A stretch of DNA of 56,550 bases, from the NCBI GenBank assembly GCA_016876015.1, contig VGOD01000010.1, positions 1-56,550 of the forward strand, written 5' to 3'. The position numbers and the translations under genes are program-made. Below, piece after piece: positions 16,629 to 23,453 of this stretch. How positions within the stretch are numbered: position 1 is the stretch's first letter; each line of letters begins with the position of its first letter. The stretch comes from Chloroflexota bacterium (GTDB lineage Bacteria; Chloroflexota; Anaerolineae; CG2-30-64-16). Below the pieces are notes generated by a model, which saw only the letters and a list, made by a program, of their open reading frames with translations, ran no database searches and was not told the origin of the DNA.

Positions 16629-17414
16629 ATGCCCGAGAACCTATGGGTCTTGCGCGAACAGAAGAGGATCAGCGTCGCAGCCCTGGCGAACCGCGCCGGA
16701 CTGCCGATCGGCGTGATCCTCGAATACGAGTCCGGGCAACGCAGCATCGAACCGCGCCATTTGGACCGTTTAGCGCGTGCCCTGTATGTCGAAGAGGCGC
16801 AAATCCGGCTGCAATCGGAACCGCGGCCGGGCGCCGCGCCGCTGGAGCGCCAATCGTCGCGGAACGCGTCGCAGCTAACAGCCGGCCGATCAGCCTTCAT
16901 CGCGCCGAAGACGAAAGAGCGTCCCCTGCGATTCAGGTCTGAACCGCTCCCCCCTGGCCCAGCCCGCCCCAGCCAGATCGCCGCCCTGGACAATCTGTTG
17001 CAGCGTCTGGAGCGCAGCCGAATCACGCTGGAGAGTGAGCTTGGCAAGCCGGTGACGGAGTTGAACCGGGCTGAATTGGCTCAGCTATTGCGCAAGCTCC
17101 AGGCGCAAGTGCAGTCGAGCCGGTCGCCGGCTCGGCATCGCGCCTATCTGCCTGAATCGGTAGACGAATTCGAGACGAGCTATCTGACTGCCGCGCAAGA
17201 GGCTGGCGCGACGCTATACTTCACGCTCTTCGATGGTTCGACGGCCGAAGGTCAGATCGTCGGCTTCGGTCCCTTCAGCATCACCGTGCGCCAAACAGAT
17301 GGCTCGGAACTGACGCTGAACAAGCTGGCGCTCGTCAGCTATCGCACTGCGGCCCAACCCGCCGCCGGCCAAGCGCGGCAGACGCCCGGCCACGAATCGG
17401 AGCCGCCGCGATGA
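16629..17414 (+). CDS. XRE-type HTH protein with C-terminal Hfq/LSm-like domain (larger partner)
   Basis: A 261-aa protein. Residues ~3-57 form an XRE/Cro-type HTH (LREQKRISVAALANRAGLPI, then ILEYESGQRSIEPRHLDRLA). Residues ~60-175 are a low-complexity, basic/Pro-rich linker with a short helix. Residues ~178-240 resemble bacterial Hfq: an N-terminal helix FETSYLTAAQEAG, then LYFTLFDGSTAEGQIVGFG (the Sm1-like strand with xNGxxxxGxI spacing) and FSITVRQTDGSELTLNKLAL; the Hfq YKHAI motif is replaced by NKLAL. The gene overlaps the next one by ATGA (17411-17414), implying coupled translation. It may bind both DNA and RNA or make ring assemblies through the LSm-like part; this is inference from fold-like similarity only. 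Confidence 0.7.
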   Translation: MPENLWVLREQKRISVAALANRAGLPIGVILEYESGQRSIEPRHLDRLARALYVEEAQIRLQSEPRPGAAPLERQSSRNASQLTAGRSAFIAPKTKERPLRFRSEPLPPGPARPSQIAALDNLLQRLERSRITLESELGKPVTELNRAELAQLLRKLQAQVQSSRSPARHRAYLPESVDEFETSYLTAAQEAGATLYFTLFDGSTAEGQIVGFGPFSITVRQTDGSELTLNKLALVSYRTAAQPAAGQARQTPGHESEPPR

Positions 17415-17821
17415 GCCTGGGCGACACCCTCCGCTTGCTGCGCGCCAAACGCGGCGGCGTCACGCCGTTGGAGATCGAGGCCGCCACCGGCCTGAGCGCG
17501 CGCGTCTATCGTCAGATGGAACAGCGCTACCGGCCTGCTGGCGATGAAGAGGCGGTGCGCGTGCTGGCCGAATACTACGATGTGCCGGTCGCCGAGCTGC
17601 AGTGGCGACTGGAGTGGTCACGCAAAGACCTGAGCCGGGCGCTTGCGCGCGCGACGACCGTTGCCACACCGCTCACGCTGGAGCTGTGGAATGGTCAGAC
17701 GGTGGTCGGCATGGTGCGCTGGTGGGATCTGGGCGCGATCGGGTTGGCGACCGCCGATGAGGAGCTGTTAGTCGTGCAGCGCCACGCGGTGCAACGCTGG
17801 CAGCCTCGCGCCGAAGAGTAG
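17411..17821 (+). CDS. XRE-type HTH protein with C-terminal Hfq/LSm-like domain (smaller partner)
   Basis: A 136-aa protein with the same plan as its upstream neighbour in compact form. Residues ~4-65 are an HTH (TLRLLRAKRGGVTPLEIEAA, then TGLSARVYRQMEQRYRPAGD). After a helix (KDLSRALARAT) comes a small all-beta segment at ~86-131: LTLELWNGQTVVGMVRWWDL and LLVVQRHAVQRW. The NGxxxxGxV turn and the xRHAV end parallel the Hfq VNGxxLxGxI and YKHAI motifs. It starts within the stop codon of the preceding gene. A hairpin (17820-17845) follows immediately. The two proteins probably interact; no function is known to me for this pairing. Confidence 0.65.
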   Translation: MSLGDTLRLLRAKRGGVTPLEIEAATGLSARVYRQMEQRYRPAGDEEAVRVLAEYYDVPVAELQWRLEWSRKDLSRALARATTVATPLTLELWNGQTVVGMVRWWDLGAIGLATADEELLVVQRHAVQRWQPRAEE

Positions 17822-17845
17822 GGGCGAACCCCTGCGGTCGCCCCT
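17820..17845. terminator. AGGGGCGA hairpin between convergent genes
   Basis: AGGGGCGA and TCGCCCCT form an 8-bp stem with a 10-nt loop directly at the XRE/LSm stop codon, 22 bp before the convergent thioesterase stop. No T-tract, so it is a hairpin or bidirectional terminator candidate. Confidence 0.5.
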
Positions 17846-17867
17846 GGCGGTCTCGCCCGCCTGGGCA

Positions 17868-18317
17868 TCACAGGGCCTTGATGCGAGCTTCTAGCTCGCT
17901 CCGCATCGTTTCTGGAAACCGCCGAGCTCCGCCCTGGCCGTCCACCGAGATGTGCTTCGTGTCGCCGCTGACCAACAGCACGCCATCGGCCGCGCGGCGC
18001 ACCTCATAGGCGAAGCTCATCCCGCGACTCAGAAGCGCGGTCAGACGCGTAGCCACGACCACCTCTTCGTCATAGCGCGCAGGGCGGTGATAGCGCGCGC
18101 GCACCTCGGCCACAGCCAGCGAGACTCCTTCCTTTTCCATCCGCGCATACGGATAACCGATCGCACGCGTGAACGCGCTGCGCCCCTCCTCGAACCATGT
18201 GAGGTACGCCGCATGGTGGACGACCCCCATCATGTCCGTCTCATGGAAGCGCACGCGAAAACGCGTCTCGACGATCAGATCGCCATCAGCAGTACGATAG
18301 GTGTGGGTTGAGGTCAT
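17868..18317 (-). CDS. YbgC/FadM-like acyl-CoA thioesterase (4HBT hot-dog fold)
   Basis: A 149-aa hot-dog-fold protein. The segment VRFHETDMMGVVHHAAYLTW contains the 4-hydroxybenzoyl-CoA thioesterase-type catalytic Asp (here E-T-D-x-M-G-V-V-H-H), and YLTWFEEGR and SLAVAEVRARYHRPARYDEE are family landmarks. It cleaves acyl-CoA thioesters in the cytoplasm; the acyl group is unknown. The length is typical. It is convergent with the XRE/LSm operon and divergent from panB. Confidence 0.88.
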   Translation of the reverse strand: MTSTHTYRTADGDLIVETRFRVRFHETDMMGVVHHAAYLTWFEEGRSAFTRAIGYPYARMEKEGVSLAVAEVRARYHRPARYDEEVVVATRLTALLSRGMSFAYEVRRAADGVLLVSGDTKHISVDGQGGARRFPETMRSELEARIKAL

Positions 18318-18412
18318 GGGATTTTGGATTTCAGAGAGTCGTCGGCTACTCTACCATGAGCGGCGCTGGGAGGCAAGAACGCCAGGGTCAGGCGCAGACG
18401 ATCGAAGGCGCT

Positions 18413-18441
18413 TTGCCAAAAACCCCTTTCCCGCGTAAAAT
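18413..18441 (+). promoter_or_regulatory. Promoter for panB
   Basis: TTGCCA, 17-bp spacer, TAAAAT. This predicts a start near 18448 and a leader of about 100 nt that includes the hexamer tract. Confidence 0.65.
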
Positions 18442-18480
18442 GCACCCATGATGACCTGTACCCGGCGATACCCATTTTTG

Positions 18481-18527
18481 TCTCTATCTCTATCTCCATC
18501 TCTATCTCTATCTCTATCTCCATCTCC
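18481..18527. repeat. TCTC(T/C)A hexamer microsatellite in the panB leader
   Basis: Nearly eight tandem copies of TCTCTA or TCTCCA, between the predicted transcription start and the AAAGGAG ribosome-binding site of panB. Length change by slippage would alter leader length in 6-nt steps. Confidence 0.9.
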
Positions 18528-18550
18528 CCGACGACAAAGGAGTCCGTCTC

Positions 18551-19405
18551 ATGAGCGAACGTAAGAAAGTCACGCTGCCGGTGCTCTTCGACAAGATGGC
18601 CAGGGGCATCCCCCTCACGATGATCACCTGCTATGACTACCCGATGGCTCACCTGGTGGAGCAGGCCGGCATTGACATCGTGCTGGTGGGCGACAGCCTG
18701 GGCATGACCATGCTCGGCTACGAGTCTACCCTGCCCGTGACGATGAGCGACATGCTGCGCCATGCCCAGGCGGTGCGCCGCGGCGCGCCGAACGGCTGGT
18801 TGATCGGCGACATGCCGTACATGAGCTACCAACCCTCTGATGAGCTGGCGGTGCTCAACGCGGGCCGCTTCATGGCCGAAGCTGCCTGCGACGGCATCAA
18901 ACTGGAAGGCGGTCAGGAAGTCGTCAGCCGCGTCAAGGCGATCGTGGCCGCCGGCATCCCGGTCATGGGGCACCTGGGCCTGACGCCGCAAAGCGTCTCC
19001 AGTCTGGGCGGCTTCCGCCTGCAGGGCAAGAGCGGCCGGCAGGCCAAGAAGATCGTGGATGATGCGACCGCGCTGGAAGAAGCCGGCGCGATGTCCATCC
19101 TGCTGGAGCTGGTTCCCGATCAGGTGTGCGGTCTCATCACCGAACGGGCGAAGATCCCCATCATCAGCCTGGGCAGCGGGCCGCACGCGCACGGCCAATT
19201 GCTGATCTTCCACGACATGTTCGGCCTCTACCCGCGCTTCACCCCGAAAATGGCGCGCAAGTTCGGCGACGCGGGCAAGGTCATCGGCGACGGCTTGAAG
19301 CAATATGTGGCCGAGGTCACCAGCCGCGCCTTCCCCGAGCCTGAACGCTACTTTGGGATGAAGGAAGAGGAGTTCGCGGAGCTGCGCCGGCTGGTGGACG
19401 GGTAG
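18551..19405 (+). CDS. panB: 3-methyl-2-oxobutanoate hydroxymethyltransferase
   Basis: A 284-aa ketopantoate hydroxymethyltransferase, the first committed step of pantothenate/CoA synthesis (methylene-tetrahydrofolate + 2-oxoisovalerate to ketopantoate). Motifs are ITCYDYPMAHLVEQAGID, VLVGDSLGMTMLGY (metal-binding Asp), LIGDMPYMSY (second metal Asp), GIKLEGGQE, PVMGHLGLTPQSVSSLGGF, and SLGSGPHAHGQLLIFHDM (normally GxGxxxDGQxLVxxD; here a His precedes the GQ). AAAGGAG precedes the ATG. It stands alone; panC and panD are not in the window. Confidence 0.95.
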   Translation: MSERKKVTLPVLFDKMARGIPLTMITCYDYPMAHLVEQAGIDIVLVGDSLGMTMLGYESTLPVTMSDMLRHAQAVRRGAPNGWLIGDMPYMSYQPSDELAVLNAGRFMAEAACDGIKLEGGQEVVSRVKAIVAAGIPVMGHLGLTPQSVSSLGGFRLQGKSGRQAKKIVDDATALEEAGAMSILLELVPDQVCGLITERAKIPIISLGSGPHAHGQLLIFHDMFGLYPRFTPKMARKFGDAGKVIGDGLKQYVAEVTSRAFPEPERYFGMKEEEFAELRRLVDG

Positions 19406-19568
19406 ATTGGTGATTGGTAGATTGGTAGTTGGTAAGTATCTTCTCAATAAGTGGAGGCGACGGGGGTCACAGACCCCCTGAGAGCAGGCTCATAGGCGGT
19501 CTGCGACCGCCGTTCCCCGGATTATTGAGAGGATACGTTGGTAAATTGGTAGTTGGTAGATTGGTGGA
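19405..19568. repeat. Octamer-like TTGGTAGA tract, split in two
   Basis: Two stretches (19405-19435 and 19537-19568) of imperfect GATTGGTA / GTTGGTA units in the same orientation flank the structured element at 19436-19536. Related (CAATCTAC) units on the opposite strand occur at about 49829-49853. Confidence 0.75.
19436..19536. repeat. Structured palindromic element with two internal hairpins
   Basis: The outer 15-bp inverted ends (GTATCTTCTCAATAA and TTATTGAGAGGATAC; one G-U) enclose two perfect hairpins: GGGGGTC-ACA-GACCCCC (19462-19478) and GGCGGTC-TGC-GACCGCC (19495-19511). The shape is cruciform or cloverleaf-like. It interrupts an octamer tract, which suggests insertion. No ORF, so it is a MITE-like element. 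Confidence 0.75.
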
Positions 19569-19580
19569 GGAGGATTGCAT

Positions 19581-20861
19581 ATGGCACAGCGAGATGAGCT
19601 GCGCAAACTGCTGAAGATACCAACGGGCCGGCTCGATGCGATCAACGCGCTGCTGCTCGACCCGAACATGCGCGTCGTGAACGATCTGTTGGACGTCATC
19701 GCCAAATACGGCAGACCGGAAGAGATCAACCGCAAGGCCGCTGAAGCGCGCGATCTGGACAACCTGTTCTTCCGCCTGGCCGAACACAATTGCCAATATC
19801 TGGACGACGTCGAGTGGCTCATCAAGCAACGAGACGCGGGCGCGTTCATCACCGAGGCCGCGTATCGCCGCAAGACGCTTGGGCCGCAGGCTGCCACGAT
19901 GGCGTTCAAGGACGATTTCGCCGTCACCCTCGAGATCAGCGCGTTGCAGTACTTCCCATGGCTGATCGCCGAGGCCCGGCAGTGCATTGCCCAGGGCGAG
20001 TTGATGCCGGGCCGCTACATCCGCGTGCGCAACATGGCCGAATCGGAGGCGGACTGCGGCGACCTGCTGGCGGTCATCGCGGCAATGCAGGTGATGGGCG
20101 CGTCCTATGTCGAGACGCTGGACACGAGGGGCACTGACGGCTCGAACATCCACCTGGGCGGCCCGGATACTATCGCCGGCTACTTCGGCGGCGTGGGTCA
20201 ACCCAACGACCATGTCCTCAAGTGGGTAGATGAGTTTCTCTACTACTATACGCGCTACGGTGTGCGCCAGGTCTTGAACATCAACCCTGGCACGGTGCTG
20301 GCCGGCTATCTGCTCCACAAGCTCGGCATCCACAACGAGTTCAAAATCTCGGTGTTCATGGGCAACGACAACCCCTACGCGGCCCTGTGGACGCTGATCG
20401 CCGCCAAGCTCTTCTCTCGCGATGATGGTTCCTCTCCCCTCATCGGATTCAACCTGAGCAATTCGGTCAACAATGAGACGATCGAAATCACCGCGGAGGT
20501 GCGGCGGGCGCTCGGTTTCGAGGATCTGGTGCGCATCGAGCATCACATCACCGAGACGTGGAAGAACGTTGTCATCCAACCGTATCTCCGTCGCGCCGAG
20601 CTGATCCCCCTGGCCGGTCACGTGGCCAATATCTCGGCCAAACACGAGGGGGGCGATCCCGAAGTAGATTCCACGCGCAGCCACCCCTCCGATGTCATGG
20701 ACTACTTCCGCAAGAAAGAGGAGGTGGAGTCCGCGGGCGATATGCCGCACCTGCTGCGCAACTACCTGGACAAGCACGCTGCGGTGAATCACACCGCACA
20801 GGCGCTGACTGAGCATGGGCTTTCGTTCATCGCGGCGCCCAAGCTGCATCACCGAACCTGA
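19581..20861 (+). CDS. Conserved protein of unknown function (426 aa)
   Basis: I do not recognise this protein. It is a soluble 426-aa protein without signal peptide or TM segments. The N-terminal ~120 residues are helical and charged. A central region (IRVRNMAESEADCGDLLAVI, then a Gly-rich GTDGSNIHLGGPDTIAGYFG) looks like a conserved alpha/beta or barrel core, followed by LNINPGTVLAGYLLH and FNLSNSVNNETIEITAEVRR. The region near PLAGHVANISAKHEGGDPEV has acid/His residues that could bind metal. GGAGG lies upstream of the ATG at 19581. The ATP-cone kinase follows 61 bp downstream on the same strand, so they may work together in nucleotide or sugar metabolism (inference). Confidence 0.7.
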   Translation: MAQRDELRKLLKIPTGRLDAINALLLDPNMRVVNDLLDVIAKYGRPEEINRKAAEARDLDNLFFRLAEHNCQYLDDVEWLIKQRDAGAFITEAAYRRKTLGPQAATMAFKDDFAVTLEISALQYFPWLIAEARQCIAQGELMPGRYIRVRNMAESEADCGDLLAVIAAMQVMGASYVETLDTRGTDGSNIHLGGPDTIAGYFGGVGQPNDHVLKWVDEFLYYYTRYGVRQVLNINPGTVLAGYLLHKLGIHNEFKISVFMGNDNPYAALWTLIAAKLFSRDDGSSPLIGFNLSNSVNNETIEITAEVRRALGFEDLVRIEHHITETWKNVVIQPYLRRAELIPLAGHVANISAKHEGGDPEVDSTRSHPSDVMDYFRKKEEVESAGDMPHLLRNYLDKHAAVNHTAQALTEHGLSFIAAPKLHHRT

Positions 20862-20922
20862 AACGATGGCCGGAGCAGGAAAGTACACTGCATGTGGGCG
20901 AGCGGCGAGAGGAGTGAGTGTC

Positions 20923-22263
20923 ATGACCCGCATCACACACGTCGTCAAGCGCACGGGCGCGGTGGTCCCCTTCACCAAGGATCGGATCGCCAACGCCATC
21001 TACCGGGCGGCCGTGGCCGTGGGCGGTCGTGATCGCGCCATCGCCGAGCGGCTGGCCGACCAGGTGGTGGCAGCCCTGGAGACGATCACTCCTCTCGACC
21101 ACATCCCGACCGTCGAGGAGATCCAGGACGTCGTCGAAAAGACGCTGATCGAGAATGGCCACGCGCGAACCGCCAAAGCCTACATCCTCTACCGCGACGC
21201 GCGCGCTCGCAGCCGTCGAGCGCGCGCCGAACGTTTGGCGCAGCCCTCGAACACTATCCCCTGGCGCAAGCTGTGGGAGGTATTGGACTGGGCGGTAGAA
21301 CATGACCTCCACACGATCGAGCGGCTGAATGGCCGCATTGCACGCGGCGAGTTCTCCGAGATCGTGCGCGAGACCGACCATGCGTACAACGATGACATCA
21401 CGACCGCCGCAGAGAGGATCGGCGAGCGCCAGGAACGGCTGCGGCTGGTCATCATCGCTGGCCCATCCTCTTCAGGCAAGACCACGACGACGACCAAGCT
21501 CGCCCACCTGCTGACCCGGATGGGACTGCGGTTGGTTCCCTTGACCGTGGACCACTACTTCTTTGATCTGGAGCTGCACCCGCGTGACGAACACGGCGAC
21601 TACGACTTCGAGACGCCGCAGGCGCTCGACCTGGCGCTGATCAATGAGCACTTGGTGCGCCTGATCGCGGGCGCGGAGGTCAAGATTCCGTTCTATGACT
21701 TCAAGACCGGCAAACGCCACTTCGACCGCACTCCGCTGCGCATCGGCCCGCGCGACCTCATTCTGATTGACAGTCTCCACGGCCTCTTCCCGGCGATGAC
21801 AGCCGGCATCGAGGACGAGCGCAAATTCAAGCTTTACATCGAGCCGCTGTTGCAGATGAAGGGGCCAGACGGGGAGTATGTGCGGTGGACCGATCTGCGC
21901 TTGATGCGCCGCATGGAGCGCGACGCATCACATCGCGCCTACGACCGGCAACAGACGTTAGAGCATTGGCACTACGTTCGCGCCAGCGAGACGCGCAACA
22001 TCATCCCTTACGTCAACAAGACCGACTACATCGTCAACAGCGGTCTGCCGTATGAGTTGCCCGTGATGCGCGCCCGGCTGCTGCCTTACTTCGAGCAGTG
22101 GGCAGAATTGTATCGCGATGATCCCCTGCGCGGCGACGCGGCCATGCGCGCGCAACGCGTCCACCGTCTCCTCAGCGCGGTCACGCCGGTGACAGACGAG
22201 ACGCCGATCCCTCCCGATTCCCTGTTGCGAGAGTTCATCGGGGGCAGTTGCTACGCGTATTGA
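20923..22263 (+). CDS. ATP-cone domain fused to uridine kinase-like P-loop kinase
   Basis: A 446-aa protein. Residues ~3-95 are an ATP-cone (THVVKRTGAVVPFTKDRIAN, TVEEIQDVVEKTLIENG, YILYRDAR), the allosteric nucleotide-sensing module of ribonucleotide reductases and NrdR. Residues ~170-440 are a P-loop kinase of the uridine kinase/phosphoribulokinase type: Walker A AGPSSSGKTTT (180-188), VDHYFFDLELHPRDEHGDYD (substrate-binding lid with acidic residues), LILIDSLHGLFP (Walker B-like). The ATG at 20923 follows a GGAG; a GTG at 20914 is an alternative. The domain order suggests a nucleoside or sugar kinase whose activity is tuned by the ATP/dATP pool. A hairpin terminator follows at 22287. Confidence 0.85.
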   Translation: MTRITHVVKRTGAVVPFTKDRIANAIYRAAVAVGGRDRAIAERLADQVVAALETITPLDHIPTVEEIQDVVEKTLIENGHARTAKAYILYRDARARSRRARAERLAQPSNTIPWRKLWEVLDWAVEHDLHTIERLNGRIARGEFSEIVRETDHAYNDDITTAAERIGERQERLRLVIIAGPSSSGKTTTTTKLAHLLTRMGLRLVPLTVDHYFFDLELHPRDEHGDYDFETPQALDLALINEHLVRLIAGAEVKIPFYDFKTGKRHFDRTPLRIGPRDLILIDSLHGLFPAMTAGIEDERKFKLYIEPLLQMKGPDGEYVRWTDLRLMRRMERDASHRAYDRQQTLEHWHYVRASETRNIIPYVNKTDYIVNSGLPYELPVMRARLLPYFEQWAELYRDDPLRGDAAMRAQRVHRLLSAVTPVTDETPIPPDSLLREFIGGSCYAY

Positions 22264-22286
22264 GAGCGGGAGTTGTAAGGAGAGCC

Positions 22287-22319
22287 ACGCGCCAGGCGCT
22301 CTGTGGGCGTCTGGCGCGT
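22287..22319. terminator. Bidirectional hairpin terminator
   Basis: ACGCGCCAGGCGC and GCGTCTGGCGCGT form a 13-bp stem (one G-U) with a 7-nt loop, between the convergent ATP-cone kinase and aldo/keto reductase genes. CATTCTT follows on the + strand. Confidence 0.7.
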
Positions 22320-22325
22320 CCATTC

Positions 22326-23297
22326 TTACCACGCGTAGGCTTCGGGCGCTTGACCGCCCGGCCCGGGCCAGATCTCGTCGAGCTTCTTGAGCGCCTCGCC
22401 CGATAGCGCGATCTCCAACGCGGTCAGGCTGCCGTCGAGCTGCCCGAGCGTGCGCGGGCCGATGATCGGCGCGGTCACGACCGGGTTATGCAGCAGCCAG
22501 GCCAGCGCCACATCGGCCGGGCTCTCGCCCAGATCGGCGCAGAAGGACTCATAGGCTTCCAGCTTCGACCGATTCTTCTCGATGTTTTTCTGGATGTGCT
22601 CGGCCGCGCGGCGCGCCTCGGCCGCCTTGTCGCCCGCGCCGGCCAACATGCCGCCGGCCAGAGGGCTCCACGGAATCAAGCCCAGGCCGTAGGCGCGGCA
22701 CGCCGGGATCACCTCCAGCTCGATCATGCGCGCGCTCAGGTTATAGAGGCTCTGCTCGGAAACCAGCCCCATGAAGCGCCGGGCTGCGGCCTGCTCTTGC
22801 GCCTGGGCGATGTTCCACCCCGCGAAGTTGCTGCTGCCCGCGTAGAGCACCTTCCCCTGTTGCACCAATTGCTCCATCGCCTGCCAGATCTCCTCCCACG
22901 GCGTCTCGCGGTCAATGTGGTGCATCTGATAGAGATCAATGTGATCGGTCTGCAAGCGGCGCAGGCTCGCCTCGCACGCGCGGCGGATGTGATAGGCCGA
23001 AAGCTTGGACTCGTTGGGGCTATCGCCCATAGAGCCGTAGACCTTCGTGGCCAACACGATCTTCTCTCGCCGGCCGCCCCCCTGCGCCAACCATCGGCCG
23101 ATGATCTGCTCGGTGATCCCTTCCCCGCGCTTGCCGCCGTAGACGTTGGCGGTATCGAAGAAGTTGACGCCGAGTTGCAGCGCCCGATCCATGATCGCGA
23201 AGCTGTCCGCCTCGCTGGTGCGCGGGCCAAAGTTCATCGTGCCCAGGCAAAGCCGGCTGACCTTCAGACCGGTCCGTCCAAGATGGGTGTATTGCAT
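22326..23297 (-). CDS. Aldo/keto reductase
   Basis: A 323-aa NADPH-dependent aldo/keto reductase of the YajO/Tas-like branch. The catalytic tetrad is visible: Asp in NFFDTANVYGG, Tyr in the same segment (N-V-Y-G), Lys in VLATKVYG, and His in YQMHHIDRETPWEEIW. The barrel end (GLIPWSPLAGGML, PIIGPRTLGQL) binds cofactor. It reduces aldehydes or ketones such as sugar aldehydes. The start at 23297 is chosen over 23303 because GGAGG would be only 2 nt from the upstream ATG but 8 nt from this one. It has its own promoter at 23351-23379. Confidence 0.93.
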   Translation of the reverse strand: MQYTHLGRTGLKVSRLCLGTMNFGPRTSEADSFAIMDRALQLGVNFFDTANVYGGKRGEGITEQIIGRWLAQGGGRREKIVLATKVYGSMGDSPNESKLSAYHIRRACEASLRRLQTDHIDLYQMHHIDRETPWEEIWQAMEQLVQQGKVLYAGSSNFAGWNIAQAQEQAAARRFMGLVSEQSLYNLSARMIELEVIPACRAYGLGLIPWSPLAGGMLAGAGDKAAEARRAAEHIQKNIEKNRSKLEAYESFCADLGESPADVALAWLLHNPVVTAPIIGPRTLGQLDGSLTALEIALSGEALKKLDEIWPGPGGQAPEAYAW

Positions 23298-23350
23298 TGT
23301 CATCCCTCCTCAAGAGAAAAAAACCAGGCGCCTATTGCGCCGACAGTGAC

Positions 23351-23379
23351 ACTCTAACCCGTGGCCAAGGCAGTGTCAA
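23351..23379 (-). promoter_or_regulatory. Promoter for the aldo/keto reductase
   Basis: On the minus strand TTGACA (23374-23379), 17-bp spacer, TAGAGT (23351-23356); consensus -35. It lies about 55 bp before the start codon. Confidence 0.7.
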
Positions 23380-23398
23380 GTAGTCTGGTTTACCGATT

Positions 23399-23410
23399 TT
23401 GTGGTACAAT
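23399..23410 (+). promoter_or_regulatory. Extended -10 candidate for the GH-like gene
   Basis: TGGTACAAT (TACAAT at 23405-23410 preceded by TG-n) lies 43 bp before the ATG at 23454; no good -35 is seen. Confidence 0.35.
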
Positions 23411-23453
23411 AGCAGCGCATCTCCCGATTGCTCACTTGACCAGGAATCTGAAC

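Noticed and set aside
18314..19447. Minus-strand open frame with an EIEIEMEIE-type stretch opposite panB
   Set aside because: The stretch is the hexamer microsatellite read in reverse, and the rest is antisense to panB.
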